NCBI GenBank assembly: GCA_934045075.1
Contig: OW203729.1
Coordinates: 7,287,816-7,351,815 of the forward strand
DNA length: 64,000 bases
DNA from: Yponomeuta sedellus
Lineage: Eukaryota; Arthropoda; Insecta; Lepidoptera; Yponomeutidae
Direction: 5' to 3'
Shown here: in pieces, positions 1-12,699 of the stretch
Numbering within the stretch: position 1 is the stretch's first letter
How the letters are laid out: each line of letters opens with the position of its first letter
The notes under the pieces: model-generated
What the model was told of the DNA's origin: nothing
Seen by the model: only the letters and a program-made list of their open reading frames with translations
Databases searched by the model: none
Translations under genes and position numbers: made by a program

Positions 1-1552
1 ACGTTTCTTCATGATTTTCAGTAGACGTTGAACGTTTTCCGTGTCATATGTTGAGGTGTTGTTTTCCATGTGGAATTGAATTCTTCCCAGGTTTTCATTC
101 ATTACATAGTTGATTTGAGTATAGAGTTATAAATATATTTTTCATCCTGCTTTGATTCCAACATACCGGTAGACAATAATGAAAATATCAAAATGTAACG
201 GTATCAACATATTCGTTTTCATAATTACAAGCGTTTATACGAGTACCTTTGGGACTATAATGATTTAACCTTTATGACATTTCGGTGCCTTCATTTGGTT
301 GAGCGGCGGGAGACGCGAGGGTTTGTAAAATAAACCCTTTAAAATCGTAGTATACCTGTTGAAACCATCTACCATTATAATATCACTTTCGAATTATTTA
401 GGTTTTTAGAATTCATTGTGAATCACAAAAAAAATTAAGTATCCTAAGCATCTTATTTTTTTTTGTTATACAGCCTGGGAGGTAATAAAATCAGCACTAG
501 CAGAAAACAATTATTTTTTTACACACAATATTATAACATAGTAAGTATAACTACAAAAGAAACATAAGTACATATATTTAATATTATATATTTAAGACTA
601 AATACCAGCAGCGTAGTTTTGTTACATAGAACTTATTGTAAATATTATAAATATAACGTTACATATTACACTGGCTTATCCTATGGACTGTGTCATGTAA
701 CTTAGTTTCTGATGCAATCCATTAAACAGACTTCGACAATAGCCTCTATAGTAACATGCTAAGAGACTTTGATTTTGCTTTGAATTAGTAAAAAATATCC
801 GCAGTTATAGGATGTCAGCAACTACAAAGTACGAAAATGTCAATCGACATCATTGCGTTCATTTCAAAACCGCTTTTCTGTCCGGAGCGCCCTGCCCTTA
901 CTATTTACCCTCAGAGATTAAATATTGTACAGACAAATGTGAATTCAATGTCCCGAGGCGTAAGGGTCAATATCAATTGAAGGGGAGCCTAATGCATTGT
1001 ATTCTCGGCCAGAAATACTTTACTACTTCCGCGCAGTAATTTGTCATAACGTTGAATGACGTGACCCTGCGTGTTAACCTATACTCCACACCAGAACGGA
1101 TTTCCCGAGATGTAATAAACATAAAAAAACCTTTAATACTTCGTAGAGACACGTATAGGATACTGAAAAATTCAACGCAGACAATTTTCTTGATATAACT
1201 AACTGTTTTCTTCTTAGAAAGAAGAGAATAAAGAAAAACACCTTTATTAAGGCAAAAGTCCATAACTGTTGCTGTAATAAATGTGCATTTAACACAGCAA
1301 CAGTTATGAACACCACAAAACAAAGTACTGAACAAAACATTTACAAACAATAGTCACGGTGTGTCTCTGTTGCTGCAATAGGCAGCTGACTCAGCACTGA
1401 AATCCCTAGCACTGATTTTCAGTCAGCGCCCTGTTCCGTTTTCGTCTCTCCGTCAAGCGAAGGTTGATAAATAACGGTAAAAAAAATAATTTAAATTAAA
1501 ACTTCCAGACAAGCCCTAGCTCTCGCTGCCCATTCCTTACTTAACGCTCTTA
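1..1552. other. Upstream AT-rich sequence, nothing recognised
   Basis: Apart from the small hairpin at 1261, this part has only short, unconvincing reading frames and no repeat shared with the rest of the window. Confidence 0.5.
1261..1308. repeat. 15-bp perfect hairpin
   Basis: CATAACTGTTGCTGT (1261-1275) and ACAGCAACAGTTATG (1294-1308) with an 18-base loop. Confidence 0.85.
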
Positions 1553-1907
1553 GCGCTCGTGACCTGGTCGTACCGAATGATTGGAATCAATCACTTGAGT
1601 TAAGCAACAACAGGCGCAGTCAGAGGCTGAATGGGTGACTGTCCCGTGACTACCGCTGGTGGCATTTTTTCCGAGCGCTTTCGCGCTTCGCAAGTCACGT
1701 TAAGCTGTTGGTGACGGCTGTAATGTTATGGCAGTCGTTAAGCCATGTCAGAGGTTTTATGTACGGCTTGATAACTTCTGACAGTAAGGCCCGCCGCTGT
1801 CTTACAATCCTCCACCAACTTGGACTTGGCCCCCGCGGTGGAGAAGGCCTAACCTTCCTGCGATGCAGAAAGAGACCCGTGCTCCAGAATTGCAAGGGCC
1901 GATATTG
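1553..1907 (+). repeat. 5S-rRNA-like SINE, near full length
   Basis: Starts GCGCTCGTGACCTGG. The segment GTTAAGCAACAACAGGCG through AATGGGTGACTG aligns with the 3' half of animal 5S rRNA (box A to box C). The body then runs through GGCTTGATAACTTCTGACAG, ACTTGGCCCCCG and GACCCGTGCTCCAG and ends near GGGCCGATAT. The reading frames across it are SINE sequence, not genes. Confidence 0.85.
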
Positions 1908-4576
1908 AGTTAACACTGACAACCACAACCATCTACTTTTAGGTGTGGCTCGCTTTTTTAAGTGGCCTCGAGATGACAATTCTATGTATTTCCTTAGTCC
2001 AAATGTTATCAGTAAGCCTTACCACGTGATTTGCTCATTTCTGATTAATTTTTCAAGCGGTTTCCAAAACGTTTCGTGTCCTTAGTTTACTCTGAATTTT
2101 CATGTTGCCTACGAGTATTCTGATTGTAGGGACTTCCTGACATACTCTGTTCCATAGCTCGTTACAGATCTTTGTGTCCTCCTATGTTTAAGCTCGAGAT
2201 TGACAACCATAAGTTAATTTCTTGTCCAGTGATATATTTAGGTAACTTTTAAACAGTTTCGTCTTCAGTTTCTAGTAATTATTCCACGGTAATTTAACTC
2301 TACGTTAATACTCCGCTGTCTAGAACAATTTTTGAAGGACATTAGTTTTCCAAGGTAGACATATTCTGTAAGATATTCAACCGATTCTTTGTTGAATAAT
2401 AAATTGAATAATTACATGATATGATAATAAAGTTGATAATTTTTCAGCAATAAATAAACTTATAAAGTGATTGCGCGATGTAAACAAGATATGAAAATAA
2501 AATTCCGGTAATGATTGCAGCGAGGGCATATTATTGTAAGTCGTTGTAAAAATACCGCAATCCACTTAGTTATTTCCAAGTGTCAATACGTAAAATAAAC
2601 AATTTATTCATCTCGCTGATCCAAGACACACCCGATCCTATTGTGACAGGATTGTACAAAAGGGCCGATATCGTGTCGTTGCCGTCAGGTACCATGTGAA
2701 ACAGTCTACAGTCTATTTATTCTTACTTGTCCAATTTAGTAAGCAAGATTCTAACCTTAAAATAGAGATTAGATGCCTAAACTAGACATTTTCTCGCAAA
2801 TTCATGAACTATCATGAACTATGTTTTTAAAATTGGCAGCGTGTTATCTAAAAGAGTGTTGGAAATATGGCAATTTTGGACTAAAAAGTTACAGTTTACG
2901 GGTAGAATCTTGTTTACTAAATTGGACAAGTAAGAATAAACAGACTGTATTCGCGTTCATTCGGTAAGTCTATTTGCAGCGTAAAGCTAGATACTGACCA
3001 AAGTTACGAGATTTAGTGTAACATTAGCAAGAAAACCCACAGCCAACTGGAGCACTCAATAGGCATAACGAAAGATTTATAAATCCTCTTCCGTAATGTT
3101 CGGACACATTTATTATTTACAAAAAAAAACTAGATTTTAGTGATAAACTAAAGTTTAATGAAGGTTTTCCAATTTTCTAAAATTATTTTAAATCTGTGGG
3201 AAAACTGCTCGTTTATAATGGCGTCGAATCTGACGTCACGCCTGGCTAAGCAAACATCAAACGTCAAACAAAGCACGGGTGAAGTTTAGCAAAGTTAACA
3301 AAGCGTGATGTCACGCGGTGTTTTTGCTGTTTCAGTCAAAATGGGTGAAAGCAGTATTAGAATCTTTTACTTTATTAAAAAACAATTGGTAATCAATTTT
3401 TTTTATAAAACTAAATCAGGGTATTAAATCCTTTTTATATGTACTTTCCTCTAATATCGTTAAATCGTTGAATTTTTGGTAATGTCGTCACGCCTATTTC
3501 TATGCGCGTAGGTACTACATACTGGCATCACGAATGCTTGCTGTGTAACCTGTTACATTATACCTCCTAACGTTGGTCAGTACCCGGCTTCAGAAACGAA
3601 TGCAGCGAAGCGCAAACCTAGACAGATACAGTCAAAGACGCAAACGTCGCTGGCAGGGCCGTGCTTCCTTTTATTTGTTCTTTGTGGCTCTTTAATCGTG
3701 AGCTTCTTGATTGGCATTGTTAAGGCCGTCGAGAGATAGTATTAAGTGGACTGTATAGTTTATAACGTCTTGTTAATTGGTCTAAGCCGTGCATGGAATA
3801 AAAGGTTCAATAATTGGGTTTGCCAACGAGAAAATATGTAGAAATGTAATGACAATGCACAAGAACAACAAAAGAATTAATGTCAATATGTACAATGAAA
3901 CCTCCTGCTGATGTAAACTCTATGGTGGCCTAGACAAGCATACCAAAAAATATTCCCATATAGAAATCCCAATGGGTACACATGAGAACAACTTTTATTT
4001 GAGAGAAACCTAATTTTTACTAAGCTATTCTTGTCACGGCTCTCTTGATCCTTAACCTTGGCTTGGCAAAAGTCTCCTACTAAAAACTACGTTATTCATA
4101 AAAACATCTCTTACACAACCCTCAGATGCAGTAAAGGCTTTCCCTTTGTGTAAACAACTAACAGCCATATAAGCGAATTTGTGAAAGAGAAAGTGAACTA
4201 CATTTATATCCGAAAACACAGCTTGAGGTCGAGGCTGCTCTTCCCCGATAACGACTCGTTAGGTTGACGCGTGGTTGACCTCTGGTTGACGTCACGTCGG
4301 CCAGAAACGTTTGGCGTCACAACATGCGTGCCTCGTACCGTCGTATTACCCGGGAATATAAGTGATCTCGGCACGCAATATATTTATACTTGATGGTGGA
4401 TTGTTGCAGGGTGGCGAGGTGCTGCGCTACCATGAAATAGCGCCCCATGTCCCCCGCGGCGCCCCGGACCAGACCCCACTGTCGCGCACTCACCTGACAC
4501 ACACACGACTGTGAGTAAGCAGTTCAACCAAGGATGGTACAATCCGCTTTATATTTATGATTCACTATATATTTGA
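1908..4576. other. Non-coding AT-rich sequence
   Basis: Holds only the MITE-like inverted repeat at 2708-2948. The short open stretches lack motifs. A GC-richer patch at 4430-4500 has no recognised feature. Confidence 0.45.
2708..2948. repeat. Imperfect 49-bp inverted repeat, MITE-like
   Basis: ACAGTCTATTTATTCTTACT (2708) pairs with AGTAAGAATAAACAGACTGT ending at 2948; inner ends AAGATTCTAACC (2756) and GGTAGAATCTTG (2901). About four mismatches or gaps over 49 bp, 144-bp centre without an ORF. Confidence 0.75.
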
Positions 4577-4750
4577 CGGCCTCGGTGGCGCAGCGGCAGC
4601 ACGCTAACTGTAAAACCGAAGGTCTCGGGTTCGATCCTCGACCGGGTCAAACTAGGAAATGAACTTTTCTAGTTTGCCTCGGGTTTTCGATGTTATCTAT
4701 GTATTTATTGTATTAAATCTATCATCGAGTTAGCACCTATAACACAAGTC
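4577..4750 (+). repeat. tRNA-derived SINE head
   Basis: GGCCTCGGTGGCGCAGCGGC (A-box-like) and GTCTCGGGTTCGATCCTCG (B-box-like) are tRNA-like, but the anticodon stem does not pair, so this is not a tRNA gene. A short A/T-rich body follows. Confidence 0.55.
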
Positions 4751-4939
4751 AATTAGTTGTACTTAGTATAGGGCTAACGAGATCCGTGTATTAGGTATGT
4801 CCTTAAATATTTATTTATTTTATTTATTTATATTTACTGGTATTTAGTCTATGTAGTGAATTATTTCTGCTTAGGTTATTGTTAAGGATTTTTGCATTCT
4901 ATGTAGTTTATTTTGTACACGTACTTATATAAACCCGCT

Positions 4940-5075
4940 TTTAATTGCTGCTCCGACTCTCCAAGGTCTTCTGGAAGAAATCTCTTACCGAGATAAGCTC
5001 GCCGTTGTACATGTTTTTTCTTATGTAATTTCCTATTTGATTGTTCGTATACAATAAAGTATAATATTCGAAAAT
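4940..5075 (+). mobile_element. LINE 3' end (TCTGGAAGAAAT type)
   Basis: GCTGCTCCGACTCTCCAAGG, TCTTCTGGAAGAAATCTCTT, AAGCTCGCCGTTGTACATG and ACAATAAAGTATAAT. Confidence 0.65.
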
Positions 5076-5671
5076 TCGAAAAGCGTTGCAAAGGACAACT
5101 CTGTTGCAACATTATGCTGAGTCGGACCCATTTTGGGGGCTCAATACTTAAAACCTATGTTTTTCATTATTTAGTTTTCGTGTTGTACAGCTTATTTAGT
5201 TTTTAACCTGTGTTTTTTTATGCCTTCTGTGTTAATTTTTTTTATGCTTCTTGTATGTGTTTTTTGTTTTGTTTTGAGTATTGTGTCGTCAAATAAATAC
5301 ATTGTCTTTTCTTTCTTTCTAATATAATATAATATGATGGTAACCCGACTCCTGAGCATAAATTACTAAGCAGATGGGTCAACTTAGGCATTAACAACTA
5401 GCCGAGCATAGCACTGGTATAATACTATTTTCAACAGTTTGTTAGGCTAGTAGTTGGCCTCTGCATCTACGAGTACGTAATGAGAAGAGATGGACTAGCG
5501 AGAGACCCGGGTTAAGCTAGCGACTTCTAAAAACACCCAATCTATAGATAAACCTTGTCGCTTTCGGCGGGTGGTAGGTATAGGTTGTATGTAGGTATGT
5601 ATTTATCTTTTTATCTTCAGTAAATGCTTAAAAAATAAGTAACAATGTCGATTTTTTGTTCCGCCTGCTAG

Positions 5672-6151
5672 TTGATGCTCAGCAGTCAGGTTGTTGGACA
5701 CGTTTTATTCCATTTTTTTAGTTTTGAAGAAAGTAGGATTAGTGCAGTAGAAATGAGGTCGTTGGGATGTGTGTGTGGTGTTACTTTGAATGACAGGATA
5801 CGCAATAGTGTGATTAGAAAACGTTGTGGACTGAAAGAGGATGTAGTGACTACAATTGAGAAAGGAATGTTGCGTTGGTTTGGAAATGTCGAGAGGACGA
5901 AGGAAAAAAGATTGACGAAACAAATATATACTGTGTATCTGAGTGGAAGGGCTGGTAAGGGACGCCGCAGGCGTATATACATCGACCAAATAGGGGATGT
6001 ATTTGCAAAGGGGAAGATAAAAAGTACCCGGAACCGGCGTGCGTGCATGAAACGACTTACGAACGTTGATGAAGCGAAGGTGATCTGTCAGGATTGTGGC
6101 AGGTGCCAGTCCCTGGTCTCTGCCTACCCCTCTGGGATACAGGCGTGAGGT
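5672..6151 (+). pseudogene. C-terminal end of a non-LTR retrotransposon ORF2
   Basis: From about 5740 the frame encodes EMRSLGCVCGV, RIRNSVIRKRCGL, MLRWFGNVERTKEKRLTKQ, RRRIYIDQIG, RNRRACMKRLTNVDEAK and SLVSAYPSG. That is the C-terminal region of a LINE ORF2 common in insect genomes, probably RTE-like (clade uncertain). It ends at TGA just before the tetranucleotide tail, so the 3' end of the element is intact and the 5' part is missing. Confidence 0.8.
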
Positions 6152-6394
6152 TATGTATGTATGTATGTATGTATGTATGTATGTATGTATGTATGTATGT
6201 ATGTATGTATGTATGTATGTATGTATGTATGTATGTATGTATGTATGTATGTATGTATGTATGTATGTATGTATGTATGTATGTATGTATGTATGTATGT
6301 ATGTATGTATGTATGTATGTATGTATGTATGTATGTATGTATGTATGTATGTATGTATGTATGTATGTTTGTATGTATGTATGTATGTATGTAT
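6152..6394 (+). repeat. (ATGT)n tetranucleotide array, about 60 units
   Basis: Roughly 240 bp of ATGT with one G-for-A-type interruption (ATGTTTGT near 6366). It starts directly after the LINE ORF2 stop, so it is best read as the expanded 3' tail of that LINE. Reading frames of MYVC repeats across it are not genes. Confidence 0.95.
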
Positions 6395-6845
6395 TTTTGT
6401 CTTCTTAGTTTTTGTATTGTATTGTTACATTTCTGCTGATTTCATGTACGTACGTACTTACCACCATTTATTTATTCATTTATACGTACATGCACTGAGC
6501 TATGTCCAGCAGTGGACTAATATAGCCTGAATAAGAACATGCACACGAGTCGAACACTTTACACTCTCCTTGTTTGGCTCCGCCGCAGTGGGGTTAAAAG
6601 AATTATAATTAATGTTCGTAGCCACAACGATCAGCAACGATTAGTATAAAATAATTACCTTAACTGTAAGCAATTTCACTGTTCCTAGATAACAGTCAAA
6701 TATAATGAAATTGGGCTGAGGCTACCAACTTAATTATCTTCTTAAAGTAACTTTGAACTACCTAACTGTAAGAAACTAATTTTGTTTTATCAGAAACACT
6801 TATTATACGTTACAAGACAAACTAGATTAGATCACAAACCGAATC

Positions 6846-6912
6846 TAGTTTGACTTGTAACGTTTATGAAGCCGCAGTTTCTGCACTACTTTGAATAAAA
6901 CCTTCTCATTTC
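6846..6912 (+). mobile_element. 3' end of the same jockey/CR1-type LINE family
   Basis: TAGTTTGACTTGTAACGTT through TTTGAATAAAACCTTCTC and ATTTC closely matches 39327-39390, the 3' UTR of the LINE at 37.1-39.4 kb. A dead-on-arrival 5'-truncated copy. Confidence 0.75.
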
Positions 6913-7249
6913 ATAACCTAAGCTACTGTTTCCGGGCTAGCATGTTAATTTTTTCATACGCGGGGATCCACCATCTCCCCCTTCGCACGCTCCGTGCCCT
7001 GTTTTCAAATTTGCGTGACTGAATTTCTTGCAATTTGTGTTTCTTTCCAACAAAATGACGGTAATCTCGGTGCTTTTTACTCGACATTGTGGCAGAACCA
7101 AAAGTGAGCACAATGTTTGGGCCGTAAGTATGTATGTAAGCATACCCGATGCTATGTTCTCTCATAACTCCGTACCCCATGACCTGATTTTGATAAATGA
7201 GATGTTAATTAATTTGTCGTTATTGCGCAAGAGTCATAGGCTACATATT

Positions 7250-7325
7250 CTTCTTCATCATCAACCCATTATGTCCCCACTGAGGGGCACGGGTCTTTTC
7301 CCTAAGAAAGACATATGGGCTACAT
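7250..7325 (-). repeat. 3'-end fragment of the 5S-like SINE or its partner LINE
   Basis: CATCATCAACCCATTATGTC then CCACTGAGGGGCACGGGTC is the reverse complement of the common 3' end (GACCCGTGCCCCAGCAGTGG to GGGTTGATGATG). Confidence 0.55.
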
Positions 7326-8321
7326 GAAAACAATAATTTAAGAAAAATATAAAAATTATTAAAAAGATAAAATAAAGAAAAGTTACATAAATATAAAAAA
7401 AGTGAAATAGGATATAACCAACAACCCGAGCGGGACCATAATTTAGTAATGTAACTCAATGAGCTTAAGTTTGTCCCGCCTGTTTAGTAATTAACGCTCA
7501 GCAAACGGGTTTTTATTTACTTTTAAATTCAGTTTTTCTTCCCTTAGTTCAACTAATTTCATGTCATATGCCGACTTATAGTCTCTTCTATTTACGTACC
7601 CATAATGTATGTGATGTACGTGCAACCCGATCCAGAGTTTTGTGTTACTATTGCTCAAAGACTATGTTTTCCACTTATCACTTTCAATACAAGTGTTAAA
7701 GTTTTACTAGGCCGTCGCTCGCCTAAAGACCTGCAGAGACAAACTTAATCCTAAATCTGAAACAAAACACTTTAATAGTTTTTGTAACACTTGCAAAGTG
7801 CAAAAGTTCCAAAACAAACGGTAGGTACTATGACAGTCAGACAACACACGTAGTACCTGTTGGAAAAAGCAACGCGTGTTTCATTAATAATGCGTCTCGT
7901 ACGAAGAGAAGTTTTAAGCTTCACAAATCCTGCCATCCGACTTTGGACGGCGGTATAGTGTCCACACGAGCGCAGGTGTTGGCTACACTGTCAGCGCAAA
8001 GTGAGGCTACAGAGTGAATTTAAAATCGTCGGCATTTTCTTAAGGCTACGACTTGACAAATTCTTCAGAGTGATCAGAGTTGTCTTTAAAACTATAGTCA
8101 ACCGGCATTTAACATCTTAGTCTCAGTCTCCGTTTACGATCAGGCATCACTGCGGTCTACTTGTATTATTAAAAAAAATCTTGGCCTAAAAGCTAGGTGG
8201 CCTTTTCCTGCACTGGGCCACCCATGTCTACATAAAAACAAATATTCAAAGAAAAGTTCTTGTCTGGATGAACAATTTATTTGAATGATATAACTATGTT
8301 AAATCAAAACCCACTCAAACA

Positions 8322-8430
8322 CTCTGTTAGCTTTTAGAATATACCTCGGGCTCTAGAGAAGGCTTCGGTTTTCGCCGAAATAATACTAGTGTAATACTAC
8401 TTCCTGCTCTGTATAAAACTTTTCTTCACT
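8322..8430 (+). repeat. Interspersed repeat with TTAGCTTTTAGAATATACCT
   Basis: CTGTTAGCTTTTAGAATATA, CCTCGGGCTCTAGAG, GGCTTCGGTTTTCGCCGAAA and GTAATACTACTTCCT. The same blocks occur reversed at 16290-16400, and the first block alone at 15866-15885 and, reversed, near 16622. Confidence 0.7.
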
Positions 8431-8479
8431 GTTTTGAAAATTAAGAGAAATTAATCTCCTTTAGATAGATAGATACGAG

Positions 8480-8590
8480 TAGAATATTCTTTATTGCATG
8501 TAAACCAAGGATTGCGTAAGAGACTTAAAAAAAACACTACAGTACAAATGGCGGCCTTATTACTAAAGGTAATTTCTTCCAGACAACCAT
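8480..8590 (-). mobile_element. LINE 3' end (TCTGGAAGAAAT type)
   Basis: AATATTCTTTATTGCATGTA, ACAAATGGCGGCCTTATTAC and AATTTCTTCCAGACAACC are the reverse complement of the family at 16.5 kb. Confidence 0.7.
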
Positions 8591-9097
8591 TGATGGAAAA
8601 GAAAAAAGGGAAACTGAAATACGGGTAATATGAAAATGGTGGGTGAAATACAGTAGGATAATATTAGATAAAATATTATTTTATAGTTGATACACATACA
8701 TAAACGATACATAAATGTGAAGTTGATACACATACATAAACGGTACATAAATATGAAATATATAAAAATAAACATAGACATAAAAAAAATAGAACATGAA
8801 ACGAAAAATATAGCTATATAGTACTAGAAAGGGATTTCACAAATACAAATAACAAACTTACACTAAGGAAAAGTAGTGGTTATGCACTCTGTTCTTGGTT
8901 CTCTGTTGTTCTCTGTTCTCCTTTAGTCCAAAGATTGTCTGAAACTTCTGGAAGAGACCAATCGTAGTGACAAGGCAGCCGTCTGTACTCTTAAGTGAAA
9001 ATATATCTGTGTAATTAAATTTATTATGTACATTAAATTGTTCTCCACCTATCCAATAAATCTATTTTTCTCTAAGGCCCCCTTAACTTTTTTCTAT

Positions 9098-9130
9098 GGG
9101 TGTTGTTGAATAACGAATTCAACAACACCC
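9098..9130. repeat. 13-bp perfect hairpin
   Basis: GGGTGTTGTTGAA and TTCAACAACACCC with a 7-base loop, in otherwise plain AT-rich DNA. Confidence 0.85.
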
Positions 9131-9603
9131 TGTAGATATAGGATCGAAGTTTCCATTTCTTTTTTAGTGTGGCGCAACGCCTGATATGATTTTTATTCTC
9201 TTTGTGAGTGAAATCCCACAATATTGGCTACATGGTGGATGGTTGTTGCTTTATTTTAGATATCTGTTTCTCACTCACAAAATAGAACTAAAGCGGAATC
9301 CGCTTTTCCGCTGAACACGGCCGTTTTCGGCAAACATGCTTCAAAATTCTAGACACTGAGACTTATGTTCAGTAAGTTTTAAAAAGAGCTACTATAATTT
9401 ATTTAGATTTATGATGTCCAAAGAAGATTCGATTTTTTTCCATTGGTGACCCAAGTTAGCACCTCGTAGCGCCTTAAAGTCCTTGATTCTTGGACATAGG
9501 TTCTTGTCAATGGGTTCTAAAAAGAACTTCTATATTCATTAACATTTATGATGTTCACTCAGTAGGTACAACTAGGCCACGAGCGCTTACTATCCTTTAC
9601 TAA

Positions 9604-9700
9604 CCCGGACTTGGCCCCCGTGGTGGAATATGGCCTAACCTTCCTGCGATGCAGCAAGAGACCCGTGCTCCAGCAGTGGGGACAAACAAAGGGTCTATAA
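9604..9700 (+). repeat. 3' fragment of the 5S-like SINE
   Basis: Covers CCCGGACTTGGCCCCCGTGG to CAGCAGTGGGGACAAACAAA. Just upstream, 9572-9588 (GGCCACGAGCGCTTA) is the SINE 5' end in the opposite orientation, so two ends meet head to head. Confidence 0.75.
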
Positions 9701-9734
9701 TCATAATTCACTTTTTCTAGTGACACATTATTTA

Positions 9735-9840
9735 TTTATTTTAATTCTTTATTGCACTAATTACATGAGTAAATGTACAAGGGCGTGCTTAATGCAAGAA
9801 GCATTCTCTTCCAGCAAACCTTTGGTGTTGAAGAGACTGG
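9735..9840 (-). mobile_element. LINE 3' end (TCTGGAAGAAAT type), diverged
   Basis: TTCTTTATTGCACTAATTAC, AAATGTACAAGGGCG and ATTCTCTTCCAGCAAACC keep the order of the family in minus orientation. Confidence 0.55.
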
Positions 9841-10134
9841 CACATTGTAAGAGAAGATTATTTTTTTTCCATTGATCTATCTATGGTCCTAAGCGCACGT
9901 TGAATTTTTTTAATAAAGACTCTTTTAAAAAGTCTTTATTAAAAAGAATCGTCTTTATTAAAGTCTTTATTAAAAAGAACCCAGAATCGAGACCAAAAGG
10001 CGTTACTAGTTTATTGCGAATATTTTGAATCAAGATTTTTCGACAATTTTTTTATCTATATTTAAAATTCATAGTATAATTATTATAAGACATACTTAAT
10101 TACAAATTACACAACCGCGGCTTTTAAACCACCC

Positions 10135-10400
10135 AGATTTCAGCATGTATACGTCCCACTGCAGGGCACACCCCATCTATCAGTAAGAGAGAGAGAGAGA
10201 GAGGGAGTATGGGCTTTGCCACGGGGGCCTTTACGGGTTGGCAATTACAAAGGCTCAAGTATGAACACCTCAGACACTCAGGTTTCCTTGATATGTTTTC
10301 CTTCACGGTTAGCGAGTGGTATTGCTACTACATCTTCATAAATGTAGGTAGGTATGTCCCTTAGAAAACAAAGTCTTTGATATATGCCGGGATTCAACCA
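10135..10400 (-). repeat. tRNA-derived SINE (CTGCAGGGCA type)
   Basis: Contains CCCACTGCAGGGCA, an AGAG run, TTGGCAATTAC, CAGACACTCAGGTTTCC, TTAGCGAGTGGTATTGCTAC and a decayed B-box-like GCCGGGATTCAACC. The same blocks in the same order occur at 24.7-25.3, 36.1 and 62.2 kb. Confidence 0.65.
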
Positions 10401-10933
10401 ACACCACTCTTCACAAATAAAATGCAAGAATCGATGTGCTATCGACAGTACTTTACAACGCTGCAAACTTTGCGTGTTCATGCTATCCTGTAGTTTCAAG
10501 CGCTGTTTTAAATTCAAGAGTAGCGTAGCTTGTTTCAGGTTTTATTGAAAAAGTTTCGCCTATTCCTAGTTCTATCTAGTAGTGAGTTCTCAAAGGAGGT
10601 CGGAGGTCGCTAACTGGTGCAAAACAGCATTCATTGGGAAAGTTCTATTTAACAGATCTTTTAAAAACTACTGCGGGAAAGTTACCTATTTCAAGTTTGA
10701 TTAACTAAGGCATCTAGCGACGGTTAAGACTTACCTAAATTTATCTGGAGACTTGAGAAGTCTTCTGGTAGTTAAAGTTTATCCAAGATAAACCATATTT
10801 CCTATGCCAGGCTTCACAAATTTATTTGGCTGTGACGCCCTTCAGGTTTTTCCATTTCTTTTCGACGCCCCATTTAGTGCCCAAAAAGTACCTCCCACTG
10901 TATTGTTCTAGGCTACTAACAGTTTTTATCAAG

Positions 10934-11185
10934 ACTCGAGGGAATCAAAAGAGAAAGAAAGAAAGCCCAAGGTGAAAAATCTTTGCACTCAAGTGCAACA
11001 CGTAAAGACTCAATGCAAAAATAAGTTTTAAGAATAATTGACGTGAAGAAAATTATCGCGCGCAAAGCAAATAAAAAAAAGTACACCGAGAAGGTTCCGA
11101 ATGTGACTTCTTAACAAATTGAAAAAAGTTGTATGGCAAATTCGGCACCATGGAGGTAGAAGTAAATAGGTTTAATTATGTTTAG
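10934..11185 (+). repeat. Interspersed repeat with TTTGCACTCAAGTGCAA core
   Basis: GAGGGAATCAAAAG, GGTGAAAAATCTTTGCACTC, GCGCGCAAAGCAAATAAAA, AGAAGGTTCCGAATGTGACT and TTCGGCACCATGGAGGTAGA match, in order, the reverse complement of 61785-62050. Confidence 0.7.
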
Positions 11186-12699
11186 AATTCACAAACTTAG
11201 TGTACACAGTGTTCTTAATTGAATTTACTCTATCCTGTATCGGCTATCCGCTTTACTCGTAACCGTTATTATAAACGGCTTTTGCACATAGATATCGAAG
11301 AATAAACATACTCTTCCCAAAATGGAGGGATGGAAAGAAACTTGTATACTAATGAGAGGCACGCCGAGTAGTCTTTCCATAGCCTCATCAAATTAGGGTT
11401 TGAATTAGGAAAAAATGTTAGGTAAGTAGCAACATTCCTTCGTAATTCATTGGGGGTAGGGGTTACTGTCGGGAGTCACTTGCAGTCAGAACTTTCTTAC
11501 CTTCAGTGAAACCTCCAATTGTAGCATAGCTTGCCGCTTCCGGACTGTTGGGTCATTTTAAAAGATGTAACTCATTGACACTCCTAAATTTATTTTTGTT
11601 TTGTCTCGAGGCCCGTGTCTTCATATCTTAAATTATACTCGCGCCTCGTCCTCTAGATTAGTAACTGAAAGAGAAATATTATTAGTATTTAAACACATGT
11701 AGTAACACATAAGTGACACCACTCAGCACTTTAGTTGAGAGAAAATGATATAGTTTGATTTATTTACAATATTAAATTTTTAAGTTTTACAAGCGGGTAT
11801 TTTGGTTTTCGTTAGTCCGCGCCGCACTGTTCGCTCCTGCTACGTCATTCACATTTTAGTGCGTTACCACTCCAGTCACTTTTCTTTCTCGTGTTGATTC
11901 AAATTGAAAAGTGCGTAGAACATACCGAAAAGAAGGCGTTCGAAGAACTACGAAGAGAATATTTTGCATTTGCGAAAGAAGTTGCGTAGATTAGAACGAA
12001 AAATAAGGAAACATAAAACTTTGGTGACGAATTTTCATCAGTAGTGAAAATTGACGGCACAGGACGGCGCCATAGATTTGTTTCACGAACCAGGTATGCT
12101 TTGATGCAATATTTTTATTACATGACCTACATTTAACGACACCCGTGCTTTTCAAGCGCTAACCCTTATCGCGCTTAGCATAAGGTCGAGTTACTAAGTA
12201 TTTTTTTTTTTTTTTCTAATGATTACTATCACACTTACTAAGAATGTATCGAGGTATGTCATTGGGACTACTTTACACATTCAAACCACGGTTGGCGTTC
12301 AATTCACTGGGGATTGCTACCTAACCTTTGTGACGGATATATGTACGATACCCATCGTATTTCTTACATAGACATTGTAACTGATAGTAACGTAGTATTA
12401 TAACGTATTTACGTTATCAACCGATAAGTGTGTACCTGAGCTGTCAATGGGGCTGTCTCGAAACACATTTTTTATGGTACTATGTAGGTATTTACTTACA
12501 ACAAACAAACAAACGATAATCACATTGTTTTGTATCACTTTATGGTAAAAAATTGCTTATGGCGTCCATTTGCTGAAAACTCAATGTTTAGTTACCTGTG
12601 GTTACCGATCCTGAAATCGAAATCCTCGATTCCCAAGAGGTAACCACTCAAGTTATGCCGCCTACACCTGTAGCACAGTCGCTAACCCCTTAACCAGCA
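11186..12699. other. Non-coding sequence before the DIRS-like remnant
   Basis: No reading frame or repeat recognised. The stretch from about 12000 may be the 5' end of the DIRS-like element, but no terminal repeat is visible. Confidence 0.4.

Noticed and set aside
812..1350. Overlapping 75-125-codon frames near the left end
   Set aside because: AT-rich composition, no domains, no splice context and mutual overlap on both strands suggest chance.
6094..6530. Three overlapping frames of MYVC repeats
   Set aside because: They are translations of the (ATGT)n tract and carry no protein features.
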